Positions 7,701 to 16,012 of a DNA stretch of 64,000 nucleotides are shown here, one piece after another. The stretch is taken from positions 4,712,001 through 4,776,000 of the forward strand of contig NZ_AP031496.1 in the NCBI RefSeq assembly GCF_042850945.1, written 5' to 3'. Source of the stretch: Halioxenophilus aromaticivorans. Lineage in GTDB: Bacteria; Pseudomonadota; Gammaproteobacteria; Pseudomonadales; Cellvibrionaceae. The translations under genes and the position numbers were made by a program. Every line of letters starts with the position of its first letter. The stretch's first letter is position 1. The notes below the pieces were generated by a model. That model did not search any database. It had not been told where the DNA came from and saw nothing but the letters and a program-made list of their open reading frames with translations.

Positions 7701-10097
7701 TTAAAAACGATAGGCCACATCCAAACTAAAACTACGGCCTGGCTCAGAATAGCGTTTGTACCCTTGATCCGATACGCCGCCAAAAAAGCCGCCGCTGCCG
7801 GCGCGAATAGAATTTAACACTTCCCATCGATAGTATTCTTTATCGGCTAGGTTATAGGCCGCCAAAGTGATGTTCAGTTTATCGGTCACCTTATAAAACG
7901 CGTTGAGATCGAACAGCGTGTAAGCATCCGGATAATAGGCCGGGCCACTGCCATTATTTAACGCGGTAAAGCTCAAATCCCCGGCGGCTACGCTCAGGGC
8001 TTCGGCTTCGTCCGGTTGCAACTGCTCGTCGATGGAATCGAACCACAGCGCGTGCAATTGCACACCCCACTTACCATTGGATGCCAAGTAACCCAGGGTA
8101 AGCGTGCCGGTATCCGGCGCGGCGGTTTCTAAGGCATCGCCTTTATTGTGTACCCCGTCCAATGTAGTTTGGTATTCGCCATCAATAGTGGCAAAGGTGA
8201 AGTGGGCAAACACGTTTTTGGAAAAAGCGTAGGTTGCATCGATTTCAATACCGTTAACGTCGATTTCTCCCACATTGGCGGGCTGGTACCACTCGTCTTC
8301 GGTAATGGTGGTAGGCGTACAGACGGTTTGCATGGTTGCAAAATCAAACCCGCACTCCTCGGCGTTTACCGCCGAGCTATAGGCCGTACTATTAGAAACC
8401 GTCTGAATTTTATTGTCGTAGGTTGCCCAGTAACCGGTCACCGTAAAGCTGGCTTTCTCCGATTCCAATTTGTAGCCCAATTCCATACTCGAAGATTGCT
8501 CGGCTTCCAAGTTAGCGTTGGCGACGGTGTCTAAATCTAGGTAGGATTCTCCGGTGATTGTGTCCTCAATGACCGTGCCGCCGTCGGTTCCCAGGTACAT
8601 ATCCTGTACGGTGGGCGCTTGGTAGCCCTGGGTATAGCTGGCCAAAATTGATTGCCCCGGCATAAACTCGTATTCGGCAATAAGCTGGCCTACCCAGGCG
8701 TCGAATTCGGCATCGACAACGCTGACACCGGTGCTGTCTTCAAAGGTACTACCCACCTCGGGGTTGTACTCAGTATTGTCATAGCGAGCACCCAGGGTCA
8801 CTGTAAAGGCATCGCTTATCTTAATGGCATCACTGAAATAAACAGAAAAACTGTTGGTTTCTGTTTTAGGCACCCAAGCCGGGTCGCGCTCGGGATAACC
8901 GTCCATATAACCACTGGCGGTGTCAAACCCGTTGTAGCGGCGATCGTACATCACGTTTTCCATCTCCCGTGAAGACCAATCGAAACCGTAATCGAGGGTT
9001 TGCCGTACCCCAGCGTTAATGTGTTTTTCAAAATCCAGATTTAGCACCGTGGCATCTTGGCTGGTGCTGCGATCTTCGATACGTAGAATATTTAACCCGC
9101 GGGAACTGTAGTCAAAGGCAGTGACACCGGTGGTCTCACCTTCCTGCAAATCCAAGGTCGCGGACAGCGAATCAAACAACGCCAGGCCGGTGTTATCCCA
9201 GTGATAAAAAATGCCGTATCGAGTTCGATCGTTATCGTCGTCGGTGTGGAAATTGTAGTAGGTGGCGCTATCCCGACTAAGCGGCGTGCCTTCGGTATTG
9301 CGCTGGTTGTCTTCGTACATCAAGCCTAGTTTTTGCGTTGGCGTTAATTGATAGGCGAATTTGGCGAGCACCGCAGATGAGGTTTTGTCTTGTGGGTCGG
9401 CGGTTTCTCTTGCAGAACCCAGCAGCGCCTGGCCATCGCCATGGGCTTGCATTTCTTCCCCGGTGCGGTAGGTGTACTGAATTAAACTTTCAAAGCTGCC
9501 CGCCCTGTTAGCAAAAGTAACATGGCCTTTTTTTTCGTGATCGCGGGAATCAAACCCCAGCTTGGTACCAAAATACAGTTCGTCTCCGGTAGAGCCGATA
9601 AAATCACTGGCATCGTGGGTGGTGTAGGCCACCGAACCGGCCAGCGCATTAGTACCCTTACTCACCGCGCTTGGGCCTTTGGTGATACGAATAGACTTTA
9701 CGTGCTCCAGCTCTACTTGGCCACGGGTAGAATCGTACATACCGTAAGCCGAGAAGGACGCCGGCGCCAGGGTTTCACCCAAAGAAACACCATCAACGGT
9801 TACCGCAACGGCATCGCCCTCCAGGCCTCGGATATTAAATCCGTCGTCACCAAACCGGTTGCCGGCATCGTTAACTTGCACCCCGGGTATGTATCGAACG
9901 CTGTCTTCAATATTGTCCATGGAGGCATTGGCAATATCTTCGTCGCTGATTACCGTAGTGTTATTGGAAACGCTGCTTTCGTTGGCCGCTTCAACAACCA
10001 ACGTCGATAGCCGAACCACGTCTTCCTCGGCATTGGCGGTAGCTGCGGCCATTATGCAGGCAGCCAAAAGGTTTATTTTGTGTGCGTATTTGTTCAT
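7701..10097 (-). CDS. TonB-dependent receptor, heme/hemoglobin-receptor-like family
   Basis: A 798-residue outer-membrane receptor, last gene of the Fur-boxed iron/redox cluster. AGGA lies 8 bases before the ATG; the signal peptide ends at ATANA. After a TonB-box-like segment (STLVVEAA), the plug shows RYIPGVQVNDAG, NIRGLEG, VDGVSLGET and IRITKGPSAVSKG followed by AGSVAYTTHDASDF, the style of the TonB-hemin/hemoglobin receptor group. The barrel contains GYQAPTVQDMY and NANLEAEQSS, matching the FRAP and NPNL boxes of heme receptors. I see no histidine between these boxes, where heme receptors usually carry an axial ligand, so the cargo may be a ferric chelate instead. The C-terminus ends in Phe (DVAYRF). 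The 56-base gap to the ApbE gene suggests co-transcription. Confidence 0.88.
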   Translation of the reverse strand: MNKYAHKINLLAACIMAAATANAEEDVVRLSTLVVEAANESSVSNNTTVISDEDIANASMDNIEDSVRYIPGVQVNDAGNRFGDDGFNIRGLEGDAVAVTVDGVSLGETLAPASFSAYGMYDSTRGQVELEHVKSIRITKGPSAVSKGTNALAGSVAYTTHDASDFIGSTGDELYFGTKLGFDSRDHEKKGHVTFANRAGSFESLIQYTYRTGEEMQAHGDGQALLGSARETADPQDKTSSAVLAKFAYQLTPTQKLGLMYEDNQRNTEGTPLSRDSATYYNFHTDDDNDRTRYGIFYHWDNTGLALFDSLSATLDLQEGETTGVTAFDYSSRGLNILRIEDRSTSQDATVLNLDFEKHINAGVRQTLDYGFDWSSREMENVMYDRRYNGFDTASGYMDGYPERDPAWVPKTETNSFSVYFSDAIKISDAFTVTLGARYDNTEYNPEVGSTFEDSTGVSVVDAEFDAWVGQLIAEYEFMPGQSILASYTQGYQAPTVQDMYLGTDGGTVIEDTITGESYLDLDTVANANLEAEQSSSMELGYKLESEKASFTVTGYWATYDNKIQTVSNSTAYSSAVNAEECGFDFATMQTVCTPTTITEDEWYQPANVGEIDVNGIEIDATYAFSKNVFAHFTFATIDGEYQTTLDGVHNKGDALETAAPDTGTLTLGYLASNGKWGVQLHALWFDSIDEQLQPDEAEALSVAAGDLSFTALNNGSGPAYYPDAYTLFDLNAFYKVTDKLNITLAAYNLADKEYYRWEVLNSIRAGSGGFFGGVSDQGYKRYSEPGRSFSLDVAYRF

Positions 10098-10153
10098 AGA
10101 TGAATCCTGATAATTAAAAGTCAGATTCCCTATCAGATTTGGCGGTAATATTG

Positions 10154-11638
10154 TTATTGTGTCATTGCGGCAACGCTTTCTCGCAGCGTTATGCCCAGTT
10201 GTTCAATTTCAGACTGGCCTGCCACCGACCAAGTCTTGCCGGACTGGCCGAGCTTGAAATCCAGCGCCAGGCGTTCGTGTCCACCGTGCTCCCGAGCGGC
10301 TTCGATCACTAATCGGTAGTTGCCGGCTTGCAACCCTTTGCCGTAATCGTCTCGGCCATCCCATTGCACGGTGTACTCACCTGCGCGGCGGGTGGCGCGG
10401 GCAAATCCCTGCAGTAATAACTCGGGTGATTGCCGCCCCTGGGTTCGCCACCAATGGCGGTTTTCGCTCATCCAACGTTCGCTATCGCCTAACAGCATTA
10501 ATGTTTTAACCGGCTGGCGCTGTGGATTTTCAATCCACAGGGCGACGTAGGGTTTGCGATAATTGCTTACGCGCAATTTTGGTAAACGAAATTCGATGGT
10601 GGCCAACGGCTCGGCTTGTTGTTGCTCCGGCTGGTAGCTTTGGTGCCAGTTATCCGAGGCGAACTGATGGCCTTTGTCATCAATTAATAGCGCGGCATAT
10701 TGACCGTGGCTATTTAGCCAATCCAAGCTGCGATGAATATCCAATGTCGTCAGCGCCGTGGCCAATGCGTCGGCCTCAGTGGCGCTGGGTGCCACCACCA
10801 CAGCCGTTAGCGGGTGATACCTGGGCCAACCATCGCGCGGCGCTAGAATATGGCTGAATGATCGATTGCCAATGGTTAGCCTGCGGCTGTCGTGGCCACT
10901 GTAAGCAATGGCGGCATTGCGTATGGCCTTGGTACCCAGGCGACTATGGCCTCCGTCATCCACAGTATTGGGGATGGCCAGGCCCACCTGCCAAGCATCG
11001 GCATCGGGCTGTTGCCAATAGGCGGCGTCACCGCCAATATCCACGGCAATGGCCTGCACCCGGCTCGACGCCAGCGCGCGAGCCTCGGCCATAGCCCGGT
11101 CGACAATATAACCTTTAGCAATGCCCCCTAGGGCCCACTGGTAATCGTTATTGGCCGCCCCCTGCTTGAGTTGTTGCAGACCATAGCGGCTATTTAATGC
11201 ATCCCTGGCTAACGTGCGCACTGCTGCTCGCTCGGGCATTTTTTGCTCTTTTTCTGCTCTTTGCCACAGGTCAATTACCCGGCCTAACTTACAGCTAAAC
11301 CCAAAAGGAAATTCCTGCTGCCAATGTTCGCACTGCTCTAGTACCGCCACTACATCTGCGGGCAAAACATTTGCGCCGCGATTAATCTGGCTGATACTGG
11401 ATTGCCCATCGTAATGGCTAAGCTCTGCGGCCAAATTATCGATGGTTGCCAGCACCTTGCTTGCAATAGCACGGGCTTCTTCAGCGGGGCCCAAAACGGA
11501 GATCGTTAACGACGTACCTAAAACATCCTGGTGATCAAAGCGATGCCAATCATCGGGCTGGGCCCAACTTACCGAAGCGACAAGCCAACTCGCCGACAGC
11601 AATAAACAGCGAACATAACGCAGCCAGCGATTAGCCAT
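10154..11638 (-). CDS. apbE: FAD:protein FMN transferase (ApbE) fused to DUF2271
   Basis: ApbE enzymes move FMN from FAD onto Thr or Ser of periplasmic redox proteins. This 494-residue form has a signal peptide (start ATG 11638; cleaved after SWAQ), an ApbE domain over about residues 30-320 with LGGIAKGYIVD, VDIGGD, HILAPRDG and VVAPSATEADALAT, and a C-terminal DUF2271 domain from about residue 345 (LPKLRVSNYRKPYVALWIE to AGNYRLVIEAARE). Longer in-frame starts exist up to 11692 but lack a ribosome site and would delay the signal peptide. At the position aligned with the flavinylation-like motif of the separate DUF2271 protein, the fused domain reads GFARATRR, so it has lost most of that motif. 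The fusion of enzyme and likely substrate family links FMN transfer to this cluster. Confidence 0.87.
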   Translation of the reverse strand: MANRWLRYVRCLLLSASWLVASVSWAQPDDWHRFDHQDVLGTSLTISVLGPAEEARAIASKVLATIDNLAAELSHYDGQSSISQINRGANVLPADVVAVLEQCEHWQQEFPFGFSCKLGRVIDLWQRAEKEQKMPERAAVRTLARDALNSRYGLQQLKQGAANNDYQWALGGIAKGYIVDRAMAEARALASSRVQAIAVDIGGDAAYWQQPDADAWQVGLAIPNTVDDGGHSRLGTKAIRNAAIAYSGHDSRRLTIGNRSFSHILAPRDGWPRYHPLTAVVVAPSATEADALATALTTLDIHRSLDWLNSHGQYAALLIDDKGHQFASDNWHQSYQPEQQQAEPLATIEFRLPKLRVSNYRKPYVALWIENPQRQPVKTLMLLGDSERWMSENRHWWRTQGRQSPELLLQGFARATRRAGEYTVQWDGRDDYGKGLQAGNYRLVIEAAREHGGHERLALDFKLGQSGKTWSVAGQSEIEQLGITLRESVAAMTQ

Positions 11639-11700
11639 AAAACTCGAGCGCCGCCCCACCCACATGGCGGCCAGAAAAACAGTACAACTCATGTTTTGTG

Positions 11701-12648
11701 TTACACACCGATATCCGCAATGGAGATAATGCCATCGCTGTTTTTATCCCACCGGGTAAAAATACGCTTGCCAGATATTTGAAATTCATCAAAAGTCATG
11801 GCTTTATCTTCGTTGTCGTCCAGTACGCCAAAGCGCACGTAGGTTTGTTTGATGGCTGCGCGACGGGTTTTAGCGATAGCGGCATCCAGTCGATTTTCAT
11901 ATTCCGCCAGGTATTCGTCCAACACCACCTGGCCATTTTTATTTTCATCTGCCAAATGGAACAAGGACTTTCGCTCCTGAATAAATTCTTCATGGCTTAC
12001 AAACTCGTCGCCATTGGCATCGTAGAGTTCCAGCACACCGGCGCGATTGTGGGTGGTGGGCATTCGGATCATTGATCTGCGCTGCTGGCGTTGGTTGTTT
12101 TCTTTATCTTCATTGGCGGCAAAGTCCTGCGCATCGATCACACCGTCTTGGTTGCTGTCCCAGCGCTTGAATATTTTCTCTCCAGAGGCCGCTAACTCCG
12201 CCCAAGCAATCGCGCCACTGTCGTCGGCATCCAGCGCTTCAAAACGCATTTTGGTTTGTTTTACCTGGGCCAGGCGTTCTTCATCAATGCGGGCATCCAT
12301 GCGCCCTTCGTATTCATAGACATACTCTTCTGTGTCCACCGTGCCATTGTGGTTGGCATCGGTGCTATCAAAGCGGGCTTTGCGCCAATCGTTATACTCT
12401 GACCAAGAAAGCTCTGCATCCTGGCCGGCGTTGTACTCCTCCAACACCTGCTTTAGTCGCTCGGCGGTCATGGGTTGTGGCTTGTGGCCTCGGTCATCTT
12501 GCTGGGCGGTTTTTCGATCTTGCTCGGTTAAGTCCTTGGCGGCCTGGATGGCATCTCCATTGCCGGAGTTGGCTGCACAACCGGCAATCACCAACATAGC
12601 CAAACTCAAACCGGTTAGGTTGTTTAACATTTTATGATTCACGGGCAT
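11701..12648 (-). CDS. EF-hand repeat lipoprotein
   Basis: A 315-residue lipoprotein (lipobox IAGC, Cys about 24) made almost wholly of EF-hand loops: DANHNGTVDTEEY, DADDSGAIAWAEL, DSNQDGVIDAQDF, DANGDEFVSHEEF, DENKNGQVVLDEY, DDNEDKAMTFDEF and DKNSDGIISIADI, with a degenerate eighth near residue 80. It should bind several calcium ions or other divalent metals in the periplasm or at the outer membrane. The start is uncertain: AAGGA sits only 2 bases from the ATG at 12648 but 8 bases from an in-frame GTG at 12642. It is 12 bases downstream of the DUF4198 gene and just upstream of the ApbE fusion, so it belongs to the same transcription unit. Its role in iron or flavin handling is unknown. Confidence 0.85.
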   Translation of the reverse strand: MPVNHKMLNNLTGLSLAMLVIAGCAANSGNGDAIQAAKDLTEQDRKTAQQDDRGHKPQPMTAERLKQVLEEYNAGQDAELSWSEYNDWRKARFDSTDANHNGTVDTEEYVYEYEGRMDARIDEERLAQVKQTKMRFEALDADDSGAIAWAELAASGEKIFKRWDSNQDGVIDAQDFAANEDKENNQRQQRRSMIRMPTTHNRAGVLELYDANGDEFVSHEEFIQERKSLFHLADENKNGQVVLDEYLAEYENRLDAAIAKTRRAAIKQTYVRFGVLDDNEDKAMTFDEFQISGKRIFTRWDKNSDGIISIADIGV

Positions 12649-12661
12649 GTTCCTTGTGTGA

Positions 12662-13459
12662 TTAGTCGTTGGCGAATACCAACAGGCTTAATGTTGTTGT
12701 GTGGCTGTAGATCGGCACCTCGGCTGCGCTGGGTGCTGAGGCACGGTGACGGGCCCGCACCAAATAACGGCCTGCGGCCAAATTAAGCGCTACGTTGCCG
12801 TTGTTATCGCTGGTAAATTCCTGGGGCTCAACATCTTCGGCACCCTTGGCTGGATAAACCATTAATTTTGAATTTGCCAGGGGTTGGCCATTAAACAGAA
12901 CTTGTAGATTAAATGGCTCCGCCGCAAACAACTCATTGGGATGGGTTTTCGGTAAAAGCTGCAAGCCCTCTTCGTCCACGCGAATTGCGGTATGGTTTAT
13001 TTTCTTCTGTGACACATACACATCACTGCGCGTCACCGAGCGAAAATGCATTTTTACCTTAGCCGCATCTGGCAAAGGGTCTTTTGGATTCATGGCACGT
13101 TTTTCTTCGCCGTTTAAATCGTAGATAAGAAACGTAGCGCCAAGGCGTGCGCCGGTGGTAAATCGATAGGTGCCCTCTTGGGATAGCTCGTGCTCAATCA
13201 CCGTTCGGGTTTTTAATTCACTTAGGGTATCGGGCGCCGAGCTTTTGCCATCGGGGCCTATGACCAAGAAATCGCTGTTATTAAACGCGGACTCCGGAAT
13301 ATAAAAACGCTCCGCAAAGGAGGCGTCTAATGTGATCATTTTGCCCATCACGGGCTCAAAACTGGTGGGTGAGAGGTATGGCGTATGTGCCTGGCTGGTG
13401 GCCGCCAACAGCAACGCACAGGCGACAAAAGCCCTGCGTAGCAAAGTAAATGCGTGCAT
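12662..13459 (-). CDS. DUF4198 periplasmic protein, first gene of Fur-boxed unit 2
   Basis: A 265-residue exported DUF4198-family protein. The ATG at 13459 has TTGGAG 8 bases upstream; an in-frame extension to 13549 would cross the promoter and is rejected. The signal peptide should be cleaved at SQA before HTPYLSP, giving a mature N-terminal histidine. Family features are the HTPYL start, the LPKTHPNELFAAEPFNLQVLFNGQPL segment typical of the domain, and a C-terminal strand-rich region (AGRYLVRARHRA). DUF4198 proteins often sit next to metal transporters and TonB receptors and are suspected metal-binding or sensing proteins; this is family context, not shown here. A paralogue lies in the neighbouring unit at 15119-15949. 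Confidence 0.83.
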   Translation of the reverse strand: MHAFTLLRRAFVACALLLAATSQAHTPYLSPTSFEPVMGKMITLDASFAERFYIPESAFNNSDFLVIGPDGKSSAPDTLSELKTRTVIEHELSQEGTYRFTTGARLGATFLIYDLNGEEKRAMNPKDPLPDAAKVKMHFRSVTRSDVYVSQKKINHTAIRVDEEGLQLLPKTHPNELFAAEPFNLQVLFNGQPLANSKLMVYPAKGAEDVEPQEFTSDNNGNVALNLAAGRYLVRARHRASAPSAAEVPIYSHTTTLSLLVFAND

Positions 13460-13495
13460 GTAAAACTCCAACGGGGGGATAAAACTGGTTACAGT

Positions 13496-13524
13496 ATAAT
13501 AGTGATAATGATAACCATTATCAA
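13496..13524 (-). promoter_or_regulatory. Fur box within a sigma-70 promoter (unit 2)
   Basis: The 19-base palindrome at 13504-13522 (GATAATGATAACCATTATC) matches the classical Fur box at 18 of 19 positions. On the minus strand it lies between TTGATA (13524-13519) and TATTAT (13501-13496), which are separated by 17 bases, so Fur binding would block this promoter. It controls the DUF4198, EF-hand, ApbE-DUF2271 and receptor genes. Confidence 0.9.
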
Positions 13525-13656
13525 CTAAATATTTACCTGTGGCCGTCAATCATAATGGATGGCCGCTTCAAGAAAGAGGAAAAACCACTAGCAGTAGAAA
13601 TTTAAAAAAGCACCAGAGAAAAAATTATCTGTGCAAAATGGAAAGTATCAACGAAA

Positions 13657-13694
13657 AACAAAGAGGCTTAGGAAGAACAAAGAGGCTTAGGAGG
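13657..13694. repeat. Two-copy 19-base tandem repeat
   Basis: Copies at 13657-13675 and 13676-13694 share AACAAAGAGGCTTAGGA and differ at one base in 19. The repeat lies in the space between the flavoprotein stop codon and the unit 2 promoter. No function is evident. Confidence 0.85.
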
Positions 13695-13712
13695 ACAAGG
13701 TGGACAGAGATG

Positions 13713-13723
13713 CCCCCCCCCCC
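13713..13723. repeat. C11 homopolymer
   Basis: Eleven consecutive C on the plus strand (G on the coding strand of the neighbours), 8 bases beyond the flavoprotein stop codon. Such tracts are prone to slippage in cells and in sequencing. It lies outside coding sequence, so it would not alter a reading frame. Confidence 0.9.
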
Positions 13724-13730
13724 ACATGCG

Positions 13731-15116
13731 CTAATAAATATCTCTGCGGTAACGTCCTTGTAGAATTAATTGTTCTACCCGGTCTTCGCCTAATACATCC
13801 ACCAACACTCGGTGCACGGCGGGTGCCATTCTTTGCTGCGAACCGCACACAAAAATAAAGGCCCCAGCATTTACCCATTGCAGCAACTGCTGGCTTTTTT
13901 GCTGCAATACATCTTGCACATAACGCAGCTCACCACCGTCTCGAGAAAATACTCGGTCTAGCTCGGCCAAAACCCCTTGCTGCTGCCACCCTTCTAGCTG
14001 GCCTGCGAAAACGCTGTCGTACTTTTTCGTGCGCTCGCCAAACACCAACCAATGACCACCACTGCGATTTTCTATGGCCTGTAAAAGGTGGGCCCGCAAA
14101 CCCGCCAAACCCGAGCCATTACCAATTAAAATCATCGACGGTGACTGCGTTACATCAGCGGCGTCCTCAATTAACAGGTTTTCTGTAGGCCCGTGGAAAG
14201 CGGCGTTAGTTTGCAGGCAAAATTCGGCACGGCTACCCGGCGTTAATTGCTGGCACAAAAAGCCAGAGCCGAGGCCGTATCCACCATCGTCTTTATTGAC
14301 TAAGCGAACCAACAAATCCAATTGCCCGCTGCTACTCAGGGAGGCGATGGAGTATTTTCGCTGTGCGGATTCACCAGTGGCCGATTTAGGCAAATGCAGC
14401 ACAGCGATGTCGCCGGCCTGCCAGTGGATTATTTCCGCCTCTGGTAATTTAAATTGCAAGTGATAAAGCGCGCCCCCCGGTGAACCCGAGTTTAAATGGC
14501 GGCGGGAGGACAAAACCAAACCATGGCGTTGCTCGGGCGCGGTTTTAACAAGGCTATGGTCATCGACTTGTAATAACCCGGCCTGTTGTAAGCGCTGCTG
14601 CCAGAGATCTAAATCGGCCTCAGACAGGCGATCTATCTGCGTTGCGGGGAACATTCGCTGACCACCGTGATTGGCCAGGGCGCTGTCTACGGCGACGCCA
14701 AATCCGCAATAATGCTGATAGGTTTTGTCTCCCAGGGCCAACACTGCGTAGTGCAGATGGCTGAGCTTTTCACTGCTGCTGCGCAACCATCGATGGGAAA
14801 ATTTTAAGCCGCTGTCCGGCGGCTCGCCCTCACCGTAGGTGCTTACTACAAACAGCGCTATTTTATGTTGCACCAAGCAGGTCTCGTCCACGGCATTAAG
14901 CGGTAGCACCTGTACCGCACCCTGGTGTGCTAGAGCCCCGCTAAGCGCCTCGGCCAAAGCTTGCCCTTCGCCGCCCTGGCTGGCGTAGCCAATTAAAATT
15001 TCGCTGGCGCCGGCGGCTGGGTGGGCAATGCCTGTGGGTTTGCGTAAGCAGGCCCAACACAGCAGGGCGTAGGCCGCCAACACCGCAGCGGCCTGCCAAT
15101 AGGGCTCGTACAACAT
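13731..15116 (-). CDS. Membrane-tethered flavodoxin/FNR-type reductase (CysJ-like)
   Basis: A 461-residue diflavin reductase resembling the flavoprotein subunit of sulfite reductase. One hydrophobic helix at residues 7-24 anchors it. A flavodoxin domain follows (about 40-180: GYASQGGEGQALAEAL, STYGEGEPPDSG, ALGDKTYQHYCGFG), then an FAD-binding region with RKYSIAS (about 260-266), GYGLGSGFL, an NAD(P)H region with GNGSGLAGLRAHL and FGERTKKYD, and the typical C-terminus RYRRDIY. It should pass electrons from NADPH through FAD to FMN on the cytoplasmic side. In related systems this module is often fused to a PepSY membrane domain; here the PepSY-like protein is a separate gene in the same unit. 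The start lies 2 bases after the stop of the DUF4198 gene, so translational coupling is likely. No sulfite reductase hemoprotein gene is near. Confidence 0.85.
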   Translation of the reverse strand: MLYEPYWQAAAVLAAYALLCWACLRKPTGIAHPAAGASEILIGYASQGGEGQALAEALSGALAHQGAVQVLPLNAVDETCLVQHKIALFVVSTYGEGEPPDSGLKFSHRWLRSSSEKLSHLHYAVLALGDKTYQHYCGFGVAVDSALANHGGQRMFPATQIDRLSEADLDLWQQRLQQAGLLQVDDHSLVKTAPEQRHGLVLSSRRHLNSGSPGGALYHLQFKLPEAEIIHWQAGDIAVLHLPKSATGESAQRKYSIASLSSSGQLDLLVRLVNKDDGGYGLGSGFLCQQLTPGSRAEFCLQTNAAFHGPTENLLIEDAADVTQSPSMILIGNGSGLAGLRAHLLQAIENRSGGHWLVFGERTKKYDSVFAGQLEGWQQQGVLAELDRVFSRDGGELRYVQDVLQQKSQQLLQWVNAGAFIFVCGSQQRMAPAVHRVLVDVLGEDRVEQLILQGRYRRDIY

Positions 15117-15118
15117 AA

Positions 15119-15949
15119 TTACTGTGGCAGTACTTCCACGGTGGCAAAGTAGGTTCCGGCACGGCTGGTGGCCGGTTTTTTGGCTTTGTCGTCGGCGTAT
15201 TCGGCTTCAATAAAATACATACCGGCAATTGGCCACTCAACGCTAATTAAACCTTTTTTATCACTTTTAACCTCAATGGCGTCTTGGCTACTGCGGTAAC
15301 GCATGCCACCGGGCAATATGGTCACCTCAACGCCTTTGGCGGGCTTACCATCGATTAAAAACCGAAACTCGGCGGCTTCGCCTTGGTATAAATCGTTAGG
15401 GTGGGTTACCGGCACCAACTCCAAGCCAACGCCCGTAGCCGCCAGCACGTCATCGCTAGGAGCACCAGCGGTAACAAAGGTTTCTATTCTTCGCGAACTC
15501 TGGGTTACTTTTAAATTCTTCGCTTCTTTAGGCACTTCAGAATCGAATTTTGCCGGGTCTGGCCGCTGGCCCCTACCCGGCCAACGGCGGCGCTCACCGT
15601 CTTCGGTTTCCCAACTGGCGGAAAGACCGGCCATGGCAATGGCGATTTTATAGGTGCCTTCTTCGGTGAGGTTGAGATCAAAAATACTGCGGTGTTTGCC
15701 CTCGGCCTGGTTGTGCATTTCTACAGATTCGCCTTTCGGCCCGGTTACCGTTACCCCACCCAAACCCAGAGCGTGATAATCGGCATGGAATACATCATTG
15801 GATACAGCGGCATCAATACCGACCCAGGGAGATTCGCCGGATAGCGTAGTGGACGCTGGCAATAACCAAGCGCGGTGGGCGTGGCTATTAATACTGCTGG
15901 TAATAACACCGGCCAATAGGGCCAGTGAGGCTATTTTTTTAAAACGCAT
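15119..15949 (-). CDS. DUF4198 periplasmic protein (paralogue 2)
   Basis: A 276-residue exported DUF4198 protein. The signal peptide (MRFKKIASLALLAGVITSS) should be cleaved after SHA, again leaving histidine as the first mature residue (HRAWLLPAS). Family features are HRAWLLP, VPVTHPNDLYQGEAAEFRFLIDGKPAKGVEVTILPG and a C-terminal FIEAEYADD strand. It is distinctly diverged from the unit 2 copy but shares the overall plan, so the two may act on different partners or in different compartments. It sits between the DUF2271 gene (63-base gap) and the flavoprotein gene (2-base gap). Confidence 0.83.
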   Translation of the reverse strand: MRFKKIASLALLAGVITSSINSHAHRAWLLPASTTLSGESPWVGIDAAVSNDVFHADYHALGLGGVTVTGPKGESVEMHNQAEGKHRSIFDLNLTEEGTYKIAIAMAGLSASWETEDGERRRWPGRGQRPDPAKFDSEVPKEAKNLKVTQSSRRIETFVTAGAPSDDVLAATGVGLELVPVTHPNDLYQGEAAEFRFLIDGKPAKGVEVTILPGGMRYRSSQDAIEVKSDKKGLISVEWPIAGMYFIEAEYADDKAKKPATSRAGTYFATVEVLPQ

Positions 15950-16012
15950 AAAGACTCCAAAGGTCGTTCAGTCTGTTTTGTTAATCGTGCTCAATCGTTG
16001 TGGCGTACACGG

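Noticed and set aside
13731..15116. Assimilatory sulfite reductase flavoprotein (cysJ)
   Set aside because: The fold matches, but no cysI is nearby, it has a membrane anchor and it sits inside the Fur-boxed cluster; a redox role in iron handling fits better.
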